From contig JACJDG010000003.1 in assembly GCA_016432725.1 (NCBI GenBank), forward strand, positions 6,912,001-6,976,000: a stretch of DNA of 64,000 bases. The letters are read 5' to 3'. The position numbers and the translations under genes are program-made. A model generated the notes under the pieces. That model was not told where the DNA came from, searched no databases, and saw only the letters and a program-made list of their open reading frames with translations. Position 1 is the stretch's first letter. Every line of letters begins with the position of its first letter. Shown here piece by piece: positions 17,928-29,086 of the stretch. The stretch comes from Streptomyces sp. DHE7-1 (GTDB lineage Bacteria; Actinomycetota; Actinomycetes; Streptomycetales; Streptomycetaceae).

Positions 17928-18503
17928 GTGGACCGAACAGAGGTCGGCGCGCTGGTCCGGTCCGCGGTCGACGGCGACGCGGCGGCCTGGAAGGCGCTGG
18001 TGGAGGGAATGAGTCCGCTGGTGTGGTCGGTGGTGCGCGCGCACCGGCTCTCCGACGCCGACGCGCACGAGGTCTACCAGACCGTGTGGTTCCGTTTCGC
18101 CCAGCACCTCCATCGCCTGCGGGAACCGGACAAGGCGGGTTCCTGGCTGGCCAGCACCGCCCGTAACGAGTGCCTGAAGGTGCTCAAGGGGCTCACCCGG
18201 CTGACGCTGACGGACGATCCGCAGGTGCTGGACCGGGCCAGCGAGGAGCGGACGCCGGAGCAGTCGCTGATCGACTCAGAGGAAGAGGCCGCGCAGGCCG
18301 AGCGGATCCGCCGGCTCTGGCAGGAGTTCGAGGCGCTCGGCGAGCGGTGCCGGCAGTTGCTGCGGGTGCTGATGGCCTCGCCGCCGCCGAGCTATCTGGA
18401 GGTGTCGGCCGCCCTCGGCATCGCGGTCGGCAGCATCGGTCCGCTGCGCCAGCGCTGTCTGCGCCGGCTGCGGGCCCGGATGGACGCCCGGGAGGCGGCA
18501 TGA
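17928..18503 (+). CDS. ECF-like sigma-70 family factor
   Basis: A 191-aa protein with sigma region 2 (AAWKALVEGMSPLVWSVVRA, then DADAHEVYQTVWFRFAQHL) and region 4 (LRVLMASPPPSYLEVSAALG, then GSIGPLRQRCLRRLRARM). GTG at 17928 is preferred because GGGGTGGAG precedes it. An upstream in-frame ATG at 17865 overlapping the S8 stop (ATGA) would add 21 residues. It is probably cotranscribed with the protease and with the 162-aa protein that follows. It likely directs RNA polymerase to a small set of promoters, possibly including this locus. Confidence 0.85.
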   Translation: MDRTEVGALVRSAVDGDAAAWKALVEGMSPLVWSVVRAHRLSDADAHEVYQTVWFRFAQHLHRLREPDKAGSWLASTARNECLKVLKGLTRLTLTDDPQVLDRASEERTPEQSLIDSEEEAAQAERIRRLWQEFEALGERCRQLLRVLMASPPPSYLEVSAALGIAVGSIGPLRQRCLRRLRARMDAREAA

Positions 18504-18988
18504 GCGGCAGCCACGACGACGACGCCTTCCCCGAGGAGGGCTTGGACGACACCGGATTCGACGAGGCCCCGCTGGAGGAGGAGCTGCGCCAGGCGGCCGC
18601 CGTGCTGGACCCGGTCCCGGCCGAGCTGCGCCAGATCGCCCTGGGCGCCTACGCGCTGCACGACCTGGACGCCGACATCGCCGAGCTGACCTTCGACTCG
18701 CTGGTGGACGCGCTGCCGGTCCGGGGCGTACCGGACGCGCCGCGGATGCTGACCTTCCGCGCGGGCGGTGTGACCGTCGACATCGAGGTCACCGGGGAGG
18801 GCCTGATCGGCCAGGTACTGCCCCCGGGCCCGGCCCGCGTCGAGGTCCTGGGCGGCCCCCGGGCGGCCCGCCCCGTCACGGTCGACACCCTCGGCCGCTT
18901 CACCAGCGACACCCCGCCCACCGGCCCGTTCGCACTACGGCTGCGCACCGACGGCCAGGTGGTCGTGACGGAGTGGCTCCGGGCCTAG
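18500..18988 (+). CDS. 162-aa protein coupled to the sigma gene, unknown function
   Basis: ATG at 18500 overlaps the sigma stop as ATGA and GGGAGG precedes it, so the two are coupled. The first 30 residues are very acidic (SHDDDAFPEEGLDDTG), then a helical part (EEELRQAAAVLDPVPAELRQ) and a beta-rich half (MLTFRAGGVTVDIEVTGEG, ending VVVTEWLRA). No membrane segment or zinc motif is seen, so it is not a classic RsrA/RseA-type anti-sigma factor. The position still suggests control of the sigma factor or delivery of a substrate to the proteases. Conserved small proteins of this kind follow ECF genes in other actinobacterial CHAT loci as far as I recall. Confidence 0.7.
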   Translation: MSGSHDDDAFPEEGLDDTGFDEAPLEEELRQAAAVLDPVPAELRQIALGAYALHDLDADIAELTFDSLVDALPVRGVPDAPRMLTFRAGGVTVDIEVTGEGLIGQVLPPGPARVEVLGGPRAARPVTVDTLGRFTSDTPPTGPFALRLRTDGQVVVTEWLRA

Positions 18989-19150
18989 GGGGCGTCTCCC
19001 CGATCTTCGTGGGTCCGCGACGCCCGGCACGGCATCTCGCCGCACGGCCGAACCGCCCACGTACGCCCGGTACGAGGGCGACTCGGCCGCACGCCGAGGC
19101 ACCGCACCGGACGCCGCGGCCCGATCCACGAAGATCGGGCAGACGCCCCC
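18988..19150. repeat. 163-base element with 25-base terminal inverted repeats
   Basis: The left end (18988-19012, core CCCCGATCTTCGTGG) and right end (19126-19150) are inverted copies with one mismatch, separated by 113 unrelated bases. The arms are nearly identical to the compact palindrome at 2281-2331. It may be a small non-autonomous mobile element or a terminator repeat family with an insertion. No clear target duplication is visible. The left end overlaps the stop codon of the preceding gene by one base. Confidence 0.65.
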
Positions 19151-19156
19151 TGGGGA

Positions 19157-19417
19157 CGCGTCCGCGGGACGACCGCGGGGCCGGGTACTTCTGCGGGACG
19201 GCCACGGCCCCGGGCCTGCCTGCTGGACGGCCGCGGGGCCGGGCCTGCCTGCTGGACGGCCGCGGGCCCGGGTTCGTCTGCGGGATGGCCAAGGCTCTGG
19301 GTACGCCTACGGGAGGGCCACGGCCCCGGGTTCGTCTGCGGGATGGCCAAGGCTCTGGGCACGTCTATGGGACGGCTGTGGGCCCGGGTTCGTCTGCGGG
19401 ACGGCCGCGGGCCCACA
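19157..19417. repeat. nine tandem 29-base repeats
   Basis: Nine contiguous units of exactly 29 bases fill this region, each ending near CGGG and sharing the middle part GGGACGGCC. Units 5 and 7 are identical (both begin TTCGTCTGCGGGATGGCC) and units 3 and 4 differ at one base. There are no unique spacers, so it is not a CRISPR array. 29 is not a multiple of 3, so the repeat is not protein-coding. It separates the sigma operon from the convergent P450 gene. Confidence 0.9.
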
Positions 19418-19446
19418 GCCGCACGTCTGCGGCTCGTCCGGTCCGG

Positions 19447-20688
19447 TCACCAGGTGACGGGCAGGGTCCGGGGACCGCGGATCATCGTCTTGTGCCGCCA
19501 TCGGACCTGGTCCGGTGGGACGGCGAGGCGCAGGACGGGCAGGCGGTCCAGGAGTGTGTCGACGAGCAGTTCGGTCTGGAGCCGGGCCAGGACGGCGCCG
19601 GTGCAGTAGTGCGGTCCGTTGCCGAAGGCCAGGTGCGGGTTGGGACGCCGGTCCGGGTCGATGAGGTCGGGGTCCGGGAAGACGGCCGGATCGCGGTTGG
19701 CGGCGAGGTAGGAGACGTACACTGGTTCGCCCGCCGCGATCCGGTGACCGCCGACCTCGACGTCCTCCAGGGCGATCCGGGCGAGTCCGACCGTGCTGCG
19801 GTGCGGGATGTGGCGCAGCAGTTCGTCGAGCACGGGACCCCGCTCCTCGGGGCGCGTGCGCACGCGTTCCATCAGCTCCGGGCGGGTCAGCATCAGGAAC
19901 AGCATCTGGCCGCAGTTGTGGGTGACCGCCTCCCCGCCGATCTGCAGCGGCCCGGCGAGGCCGACGGCCTCCTCCTCGCTGATCTCGCCCCGGGACACGG
20001 CGGCCCCCAGGAGCGAGTAGACGTCCTCGTCCGTGCTGTGCGCGCGGGACCGGACGGCCGTGGTGATCCAGCCGTACAGGCCGGTCTTCGCGGTCCGGGC
20101 GGCCTCGGCGCCGCCGGAGGTGGAGATGATCTGCCGGGTCCAGGCGTGCACCTGCTCGCGGTCGGCGGGCGGCACGCCCATCACCTCGCTGACGACCGTG
20201 ATGGGGAACGGCTCCAGCACCCGCTCGACCAGGTCGGCGGGCGGCCCGTCGCGTACGACGCCGTCCATCAGCTCGTCCAGGATCCGCTGAGCGCGGGGCC
20301 GCAGCCGCTTCATGGCGCTCACCGTGAAGGCGCCGGCGACCGGCTTGCGCAGCCGGTTGTGCTCGGGCTGGTCGGCCCAGGCCAGCGAGCCCGGCCGGGG
20401 CGCGAAGTCCGGTGCCAGCCGAGTCACCTGACGGCGCGCCACCTCGGCACGGCTGAAGCGCGGATCGTTGGTGACCAGCTTGACGTCCTCGTAGCGGGTG
20501 GCGAGCCACGCCCACCCCTCGCCGAACGGCAGCCGGATACGGGTCAGCGGGCCCTCGCGCATCAGGCCGGTGAGGACTGGGTCGAAGTCCGTCCCGTCCA
20601 GGTCGAGCGGCAGCCAGTCGCGCACCGGCGGCGGCCAGTCCCGCTCGGGCGGCGCGGCCCGGCCGGTGAGCGTGATCTCCTCCGTCAT
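19447..20688 (-). CDS. cytochrome P450
   Basis: A soluble bacterial P450 of 413 aa. The heme loop is FGNGPHYCTGAVLARLQTE with the axial cysteine, and the K-helix ExxR is ELLR. The I-helix reads LQIGGEAVTHN. Aligned with the usual AGxET, the acid-alcohol pair is replaced by Ala-Val, with Glu one position earlier and Thr one later, so oxygen activation may differ. ATG at 20688 follows AAGGTGGTGGGC. No ferredoxin gene or biosynthetic cluster is adjacent, so the substrate cannot be inferred. The amidohydrolase gene upstream is on the same strand 90 bases away. Confidence 0.9.
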   Translation of the reverse strand: MTEEITLTGRAAPPERDWPPPVRDWLPLDLDGTDFDPVLTGLMREGPLTRIRLPFGEGWAWLATRYEDVKLVTNDPRFSRAEVARRQVTRLAPDFAPRPGSLAWADQPEHNRLRKPVAGAFTVSAMKRLRPRAQRILDELMDGVVRDGPPADLVERVLEPFPITVVSEVMGVPPADREQVHAWTRQIISTSGGAEAARTAKTGLYGWITTAVRSRAHSTDEDVYSLLGAAVSRGEISEEEAVGLAGPLQIGGEAVTHNCGQMLFLMLTRPELMERVRTRPEERGPVLDELLRHIPHRSTVGLARIALEDVEVGGHRIAAGEPVYVSYLAANRDPAVFPDPDLIDPDRRPNPHLAFGNGPHYCTGAVLARLQTELLVDTLLDRLPVLRLAVPPDQVRWRHKTMIRGPRTLPVTW

Positions 20689-20777
20689 GCCCACCACCTT
20701 CGTACGCGCCCCGCCCGCTGTCCTGCGGGAGTGCTCCAGCCGGAGGGCCCCGGCCCGCGGCGGTGACGGACCCGCCG

Positions 20778-21580
20778 CTACACGGCGTCCACGAGCGCGG
20801 CCAGCGCCCCGGCGAGGTCCTCGAGACCCGGTCCGGCGGGGCCGCCGGGCTCGGTCATGTAGGTGTCCCGGCGGATCTCCACCATCAGCGCGCTCACCCG
20901 CGCCTCGCGCCCGTAGTAGTCCAGCGGTACGTAGGTCCCGCTGAACGGGCTGTCGAGTCCCGTCTCCCCGCACCCGGCGAACGCCTCCAGGGCCGCCTCG
21001 CGCAGCCCCGAGGGCGTGTGGAAGGCGTCCGTGCCCAGGCAGACGGGCGGCCGCGGTCCCGCACCGTGCAGCTCGTACGGCAGGGCCTCGCGCGGATAGG
21101 AGTGCACGTCGATCACGATCGCGCGCCCGGTCGCCGCCAGCCGCCCGGCCACCGCGTCGGTCATCGCGCGCGCGTACGGCTCGAAGTACCGCTCGACGAG
21201 CGGTCCGGGGTCGGTGTCCGCGGCCCGCAGCACACCGCGGTGCGTGGTCCCGGTGTACACGGCTCCCATGCCCACGGCGAGCATCTCCTCCCGCTCGTCC
21301 GGGAACCGCTCCGGGTCCACGACCAGCCGGGACAGCCGGTTGACGAACCGCCAGGGGCGGTTCCGGCGAGGGCCGCCGCCCGCTCCGCGATCCGGGCGGT
21401 GTGCGCGTCCGTGATGTGGTCCAGTTCCCGTTCGAGCGCGGCGTCGTCCAGCACGATCCCCTCGCGGACGTCACCCGGTATCGCCCGCGACGAGTGCGGC
21501 ACGTGCAGCAGCACGGGCGACTCGGCGGCTCCGGGCAGGAGTTCGAACGCGGGGGTGTACGGGGTCACGGGCAGCTCCAC
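20778..21580 (-). CDS. N-formylglutamate amidohydrolase family
   Basis: The family hydrolyses N-formylglutamate (last step of one histidine pathway) or related formyl/acyl amides. Visible motifs are LLHVPHSSRAIPGDV near the N-terminus, VDPERFPDER, VIDVHSYP and LMVEIRRDTYM at the C-terminus, where His and Glu bind zinc. The start is GTG at 21580. One base is missing at 21363-21364 (GG or CC run); adding it gives 267 aa, normal for the family. No other histidine genes are nearby. It lies between the icd terminator and the P450 gene. Confidence 0.82.
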
Positions 21581-21721
21581 GGGCGTCGGACGGACGGGGC
21601 ACGATCAAGGTGCCACACGGCACTGACATTGATGCTGATACTCGGGTTCCGGCAGGTCGTGACTCGGGCACTGACTGACGCCAACGCCCTCCGTGCGGCG
21701 GCGGAGCCACCCCCGGCACGG

Positions 21722-21756
21722 CTCCGCCCCGGCCGGGGGTACCGGCCGGGGCGGAG
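21722..21756 (-). terminator. icd terminator hairpin
   Basis: CTCCGCCCCGGCCGG (21722-21736) pairs perfectly with CCGGCCGGGGCGGAG (21742-21756) across loop GGGTA. It lies 35 bases past the icd stop. Confidence 0.8.
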
Positions 21757-21791
21757 GCTCACTCACGGCGGCGGCTGAACCGCCGCGTACC

Positions 21792-24011
<2,220 letters not shown>

Positions 24012-24228
24012 CGGGTGCTCCGCTCCACGTCTGCAACATTGCTCGACATCAAGATATCTCGTGATCGGGCCGGGCTCGACAGGGGTCCCGGCCGGAAATT
24101 CGTGCCGCCCCGGTGCAACCGATCCCGCCTTCTTGTGGTCATGACAAACGATCACCACTGACCACGCGTGATCGCACTCAGACCGGCGGCCGGAACCGAC
24201 CACCCGGCCGCCCGACCGAAAGCGGACC
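24012..24228. promoter_or_regulatory. divergent promoter region icd / M1 peptidase
   Basis: A comparatively AT-rich stretch (AACATTGCTCGACATCAAGA, then TATCTCGTGATC) at about 24035-24066 probably carries the icd promoter. The peptidase start at 24229 has only a weak ribosome site (AAAGCGGACC). Confidence 0.45.
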
Positions 24229-25803
24229 ATGAGATATCGCACCAGAGTGACGGCCCCGGCGGCCGCCCTGATCGGCACGGCCGCGGCACTGACGACGGGC
24301 ACCCCGGCCCAGGCGAGCCCCGCCGGCCCCGGCGCGACGGCGCGCAGGGCGGTCCGCACGGCGGCCGTCCTCGGCCCCGAGACCCTCGGTGACCCCGTCT
24401 TCCCCACCCTCGGCAACAAGGGCTACCGCGCCACCTCCTACCACCTGGACCTGGCCTGGGACGCCACGGCCAGGAAGGTCGACGCGACGGCCACGCTGAA
24501 GATACGCGTCGACCGCCCGCTCAGCCGCTTCTCGCTGGACGCCCTCGGCCTCGACATACGCACCGTGTGCGTCGACGGCGCCACCGCCGCCTTCGCCCAG
24601 GTGGACGAGAAGCTGCGCATCACGCCCGCCAAGGCCCTGCCGCCGGACGCGCTGGCCACCGTGACCGTCGCCTACTCCGCCGACCCGCGCCGCGCCCTCG
24701 CCCACACCGCATGGGTGCCCACCCCCGACGGCTTCGCGACCTGCCCGCAGCCGAACTCCGCGCACACCGTCTTCCCGTGCAACGACCACCCCTCGGACAA
24801 GGCGGACTTCACCTTCCGCGTCACCGTCCCCAGCGGCCTGCGCGCGGTGGCGAACGGCCTGCTCACCGGCACCGAGACGCTCAGTGGCGGCCGCACGGCG
24901 TACTCGTACCGCTCGGCCTCCCCGATGGCCACCGAACTCGTGCAGATCACCGTCGGCGACTACGTGGTCAAGGACCGCCAGGGCCCGCACGGCCTGCCGC
25001 TGCGCGACGTCGTGCCCGCCGCCCGCGCCGCCGCCCTGGAACCGTCCCTCGCCCTCACCCCCGGCCTCGTGACCTGGCTGGAGGACCGGCTGGGCGCCTA
25101 CCCGTTCGAGACGTACGGCCTGCTGCCGTGCAACTCGGACGACCCCGCGGCCTTCGACTTCACCGGCCTGGAGACCCAGACCCTCACCCTGTACAAGCCG
25201 AACTTCCTGCTCCAGCCGGAGAAGAGCATCGGCTCGCACATGATGCACGAGCTGGTCCACTCCTACTTCGGCAACCTGGTCAGCCCCGCCACCTGGGCCG
25301 ACCTGTGGCTGAACGAGGGCCACGCGGACTACTACGGGCTGCTCTACCGCTACGAGCGCGGCTGGGCCGACTCCCTCGGCCTGACCACCATGGAAGCCCG
25401 GATGAAGGACACCTACGCGCGCGGCGACCAGTGGCGCCACGACTCCGGCCCGGTGGCGTCCCCGAACGCGGTGAACCTCTTCGACAGCCAGCGCTACCTG
25501 GGCGGCGTCCTCGTCCTGTACGCCTTCCGGCAGCTCGTCGGCGAGCAGGTGTTCAACACCGTCGAGCGCACCTTCCTGGAGCGCTTCCGCGACTACTCGG
25601 CGACCACCGCCGACTACATCGACGTCGCCTCCGAGGTCTCCGGCCAGGACCAGTCCGGCTTCCTGCGCGACTGGCTCTACGGCACCAGGACGCCCCGCAT
25701 GCCCGGCCACCCCGACTGGACGGTGAACCCGGTCGCCTCGTCCTTCGCGGCGCCGCACAGCAAGCGCGGCGGCCACCGGCACGACAACTCGGCCACGCTC
25801 TGA
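24229..25803 (+). CDS. secreted M1-family zinc metallopeptidase
   Basis: A gluzincin aminopeptidase-like enzyme of 524 aa. The zinc site is MMHELVHSYFGN followed 18 residues later by the glutamate of WLNEGHADYY (HExxH-x18-E). The first 30 residues are a Sec signal peptide (MRYRTRVTAPAAALIGTAAA, then PAQAS). The N-terminal beta-sandwich domain is present (YHLDLAWDATARKVDATATL), but the C-terminal domains of full-length aminopeptidase N are absent, and the GAMEN exopeptidase loop is replaced by DFTGLETQTL. It probably acts outside the cell on peptides, as a short M1-like peptidase. Confidence 0.88.
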   Translation: MRYRTRVTAPAAALIGTAAALTTGTPAQASPAGPGATARRAVRTAAVLGPETLGDPVFPTLGNKGYRATSYHLDLAWDATARKVDATATLKIRVDRPLSRFSLDALGLDIRTVCVDGATAAFAQVDEKLRITPAKALPPDALATVTVAYSADPRRALAHTAWVPTPDGFATCPQPNSAHTVFPCNDHPSDKADFTFRVTVPSGLRAVANGLLTGTETLSGGRTAYSYRSASPMATELVQITVGDYVVKDRQGPHGLPLRDVVPAARAAALEPSLALTPGLVTWLEDRLGAYPFETYGLLPCNSDDPAAFDFTGLETQTLTLYKPNFLLQPEKSIGSHMMHELVHSYFGNLVSPATWADLWLNEGHADYYGLLYRYERGWADSLGLTTMEARMKDTYARGDQWRHDSGPVASPNAVNLFDSQRYLGGVLVLYAFRQLVGEQVFNTVERTFLERFRDYSATTADYIDVASEVSGQDQSGFLRDWLYGTRTPRMPGHPDWTVNPVASSFAAPHSKRGGHRHDNSATL

Positions 25804-26216
25804 TCAGCGGTGGCGGGCGGCGTCCGGTCCGGCGCCGCCCGCCACCTCGCGCTCGATCCACCGGCAGATCACGTCCACGACGTACACGTGCTCGGCGCGG
25901 CTCAGCTCCCGCCCCCGGGGATCCCGTGCCAGCGCTGGAGGCAGCTCCGGCAGCAGGTCGCCGTGGCATGCTGGGCGACGAACACCGGATGCCCCCGGTA
26001 CGGCGTCTGCCTGCCGTCGTTGCGCGGCCGCGCCGGGGCCAGCCGCGCGGCGACCAGGTCGTAGGCGTGCCACCGGACGGCCGCCGGTCCCTTCTCGGCC
26101 GCGACGGCCAGCTCCCGTCCGCGCAGACGGAACTTCGCCCGGAACGGCTGACGCGCGATCGCGTCGAGGCGTGCGTCGAGGGAGCGGGCGGCCGGGTCCG
26201 GCGGCGGAGAGGTCAT
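25804..26216 (-). CDS. DUF4186 family protein
   Basis: A small cytosolic protein of 137 aa after repair. It shows the DUF4186 pattern: QPFRAKFRLRGRELAVAAEK, ARLAPARPRNDGRQTP and HPVFVAQHATATCCRSCLQR followed by WHGIP. The CC..C and H residues suggest a metal site. One G is missing in the GGGG run at 25917-25920; adding it joins WHGIPRGRELSRAEHVYVVD. The biochemical role of the family is unknown. It ends convergently against the M1 peptidase gene (no gap) and lies next to the MscS gene on the same strand. Confidence 0.82.
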
Positions 26217-26253
26217 GGCCCTTCGAGGGTATGCCGCCCGCCGCCCCCGGGTC

Positions 26254-27339
26254 CTACTCGGCCACCGCCGGCGCGTGCTCCCCGGCGCCGCGCTGCTGCG
26301 GTATCACCACCGCGCCCTGCTGGAGGGCCACCGTCCTGGTCGGGGACGGGATGCGGATGCCCTCTGCCCGGTAGCGGCGGTGCAGGCTCTTGATGAACTC
26401 GTGCTTGATGCGGTACTGGTCGCTGAACTCGCCCACGCCGAGGATCACCGTGAAGCCGATGCGCGAGTCGCCGAAGGTGTGGAAGCGGATCGCGGGCTCG
26501 TGGTCGGGAACGGCCCCCGTGACCCCGGTCATCGTCTCGGCGATGACCTCATGGGTGACGCGCTCGACGTGGTCCAGGTCGCTGTCGTAACTCACGCCCA
26601 CCTGCACCAGGATCGTCAACTGCTGCTCGGGACGCGTGTAGTTGGTCATGTTGGTCTTCGCGAGCTGGCCGTTGGGGATGACCACCAGGTTGTTGGAGAG
26701 CTGGCGGACCGTCGTCTGGCGCCAGTTGATGTCCACCACATAGCCCTCCTCGCCGCTGGTGAGCCGGATGTAGTCGCCCGGCTGAACGGTCTTGGAGGCG
26801 AGGATGTGGATGCCCGCGAAGAGGTTGGCGAGAGTGTCCTGCAGGGCCAGCGCGACGGCCAGACCGCCGACACCCAGGGCGGTGAGCAGGGGCGCGATGG
26901 ACACGCCGAGCGTCTGCAGCACCACCAGGAAGCCGATCGCCAGCACCAGCACCCGGGTGATGTTCACGAAGATCGTGGCCGAACCGGCCACACCCGAGCG
27001 GGACTGGGTCACCGACTGGACCAGGCCCGCGATCACCCGGGCCGCGGACACCGTCACCACGAGGATCAGCCACACCTCGAGGAACTGGTCGGTGTGGTGC
27101 TGGACGGTCCGGGTCAGCGGCAGCACCGCGGCGGCCGCCGCCGCGCCGCCCGCGATCGCCGCCCACGGGACGACGGAGCGCAGCGCGTCCACGATGACGT
27201 CGTCACCGCTCCAGCGGGTCCGCTTGGCGTGCTTGCCCAGCCACCGCAGCACCGTGCGGGACAGGAAGGCCAGCAGCAGCCCCGCGGCCACGGCTATGCC
27301 GGCGACGACCAGGTCGTGCAGGGTCAGGGCGCGGTTCAC
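26254..27339 (-). CDS. MscS-type mechanosensitive channel
   Basis: A 361-aa membrane protein with an N-terminal helix pair, a third helix, and the conserved pore helix ALGVGGLAVALALQDTLANL, then FAGIHI. The beta-domain follows (DINWRQTTVRQLSNNLVVIP, NGQLAKTNMTNY), as does the C-terminal alpha/beta domain. It would open under hypo-osmotic shock and release solutes. GTG at 27339 is the start. The gene lies 37 bases upstream of the DUF4186 start and they may be cotranscribed. A strong hairpin stands between it and the APC gene. Confidence 0.92.
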   Translation of the reverse strand: MNRALTLHDLVVAGIAVAAGLLLAFLSRTVLRWLGKHAKRTRWSGDDVIVDALRSVVPWAAIAGGAAAAAAVLPLTRTVQHHTDQFLEVWLILVVTVSAARVIAGLVQSVTQSRSGVAGSATIFVNITRVLVLAIGFLVVLQTLGVSIAPLLTALGVGGLAVALALQDTLANLFAGIHILASKTVQPGDYIRLTSGEEGYVVDINWRQTTVRQLSNNLVVIPNGQLAKTNMTNYTRPEQQLTILVQVGVSYDSDLDHVERVTHEVIAETMTGVTGAVPDHEPAIRFHTFGDSRIGFTVILGVGEFSDQYRIKHEFIKSLHRRYRAEGIRIPSPTRTVALQQGAVVIPQQRGAGEHAPAVAE

Positions 27340-27424
27340 CGGTCACCTCCGGGGCGGGAAAGGGCGGTGCGGAGCCTGGAGTGAAGTCTCGTCACGTTGT
27401 CACCTGCTCGATGTCCGTACATGT

Positions 27425-27468
27425 GCGATCGCGCCGCCGCCGACCTCGTCGGCGCTCGGCGCGATCGC
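27425..27468 (-). terminator. long hairpin between APC permease and MscS genes
   Basis: GCGATCGCGCCG (27425-27436) pairs with CGGCGCGATCGC (27457-27468), and the interior continues as CCGCCGAC/GTCGGCG with a short loop. It follows the APC permease stop on the minus strand. Confidence 0.75.
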
Positions 27469-27515
27469 TCATCCTGCCGTATCCGGCGGCCCGGTTCGCA
27501 CCGGGACGGCGCGGA

Positions 27516-29047
27516 TCAGACGATGCCCTCCGCCAGTTCGGCCTGGTCGCGGTCGTCACCGTAGGCCGCGGTGGTGGGTGTGCCGTACGAACGGCGGGCG
27601 ACGTACCACCAGACGCTGGCCAGCACCAGCACGACCACCAGGGCCACGGCCGCGTAGTTCATCGTGTCGACGGTGACCGGCGAGGACTGCGGCAGGCAGA
27701 ACAGGACCGTCACACAGGCCACCCAGACCACCGCGATCCAGCCGACCGGCCGGCTCCAGCGGCCCAGGTTCCACGGACCCGGCCGGAACCGGTCGCCGGC
27801 GCGCAGCCGCAGCAGGACGGGAATGGCGTAGGCCGGGGTGATGCCGATGACGTTGATGGCGGTGACGGCGCCGTACGCCGTGGCCGAGTACAGGGACGGC
27901 AGGGCGAGCACACCGGCGACGATCACCGACAGCCAGACCGCCGCGACCGGCGTCTGGGTGCGGCTGCTGACCTTGCGCCACAGGTGCGAGCCCGGCAGCG
28001 CGCCGTCCCGGCTGAACGCGAACACCATCCGGCTGGCCGCGGCCACCTCGGCGTTCCCGCAGAACAACTGGGCCACGATCACGACGAGCAGCAGCACGCT
28101 CGCCCCGCCGGTGCCGAGGCCGTCGAGCAGGATCTGCGCGGGCGGCACCCCGGTGTCCGTGGCACGCGTGGCGTCGTAGTCCTGGATGGCGAACGTCAGT
28201 CCGGCGAGGAGGACGAAGCCCGCGATCCACGACACCCAGATGGACCGCACGATGCCCTTCGCCGCGGACACCGAGGCGTTGGAGGTTTCCTCGGACAGGT
28301 GCGCGGAGGCGTCGTAGCCGGAGAAGGTGTACTGGGCGAGCAGCAGGCCGATCGCCGCCACGTACAGCGGGCTCGACCACCCGGTGTCGTTCACGAACTC
28401 GGTGAACACGAAGGACGGCGACTGGTGGTGGTCGGGGACGATCGCCAGCGCGCCGACGATGAGCGCGACACCGGCCAGGTGCCACCACACGCTGACCGAG
28501 TTGAGCAGGCTGACCAGGCGGACGCCGAACAGGTTCAGCACGGCGTGCAGCAGCAGGATGGCGCAGAAGATCAGCATGGTCCTGCCGGGAGTCGGCTCGA
28601 AGCCCCACTGCAGGTTGGCGAACGCGCCGGTGAACAGGGCCGCCCCGTAGTCGATCCCGGCGATCGCGCCGAGCAGGCCCAGCAGGTTCAGCCAGCCCGT
28701 GTACCAGCCCCAGCGGCGGCCGCCGAGCCGGTCCGCCATGTAGTACAGGGCGCCGGAGGTCGGATAGGCGCTGGTGACCTCGGCGAGCGCCAGACCGACG
28801 CAGAGCACGAACAGGCCGACGCCCGCCCAGCCCCACAGCATCACGGCCGGCCCGCCGGTGCCGAGGCCGAACCCGTACAGGGTCATGCAGCCGGACAGGA
28901 TCGAGATCACCGAGAAGCTGATCGCGAAGTTGCCGAAGCCGCCCATGCGGCGGGCCAGCACGGGACGGTAGCCGAGCTCGCGCAGCCGCTGCTCCTCGTC
29001 GTGCTGCGGCCGGGCGGGGAGGGCGACGGATCGGGGGCGGGGGACAT
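27516..29047 (-). CDS. APC-superfamily amino acid permease
   Basis: A 12-helix-type permease of 510 aa. Family landmarks are GGFGNFAISFSVISILSGCM, GLALAEVTSAYPTSGALYYM, LLAQYTFSGYDASAHLSEET, AAASRMVFAFSRDGALPG. It resembles the GABA/amine-type transporters of the ACT family. ATG at 29047 with GGAGG upstream is the best start; one base must be added near the GGG run at 29012-29014 to join it to the main frame. It follows the unknown 330-aa gene by 40 bases on the same strand, suggesting an operon. The substrate is unclear. Confidence 0.87.
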
Positions 29048-29086
29048 GCGGGAACCTCCGGGAAGGGGGAACGAGGGTGGGGGCGT

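Noticed and set aside
19157..19417. Possible CRISPR array because the unit is 29 bases
   Set aside because: The units are contiguous with no spacers and no cas genes are present.
24178..25782. A 534-codon minus-strand frame opposite the M1 peptidase
   Set aside because: It is low-complexity Gly/Val/Arg sequence without motifs, opposite a gene with intact HExxH and signal peptide.
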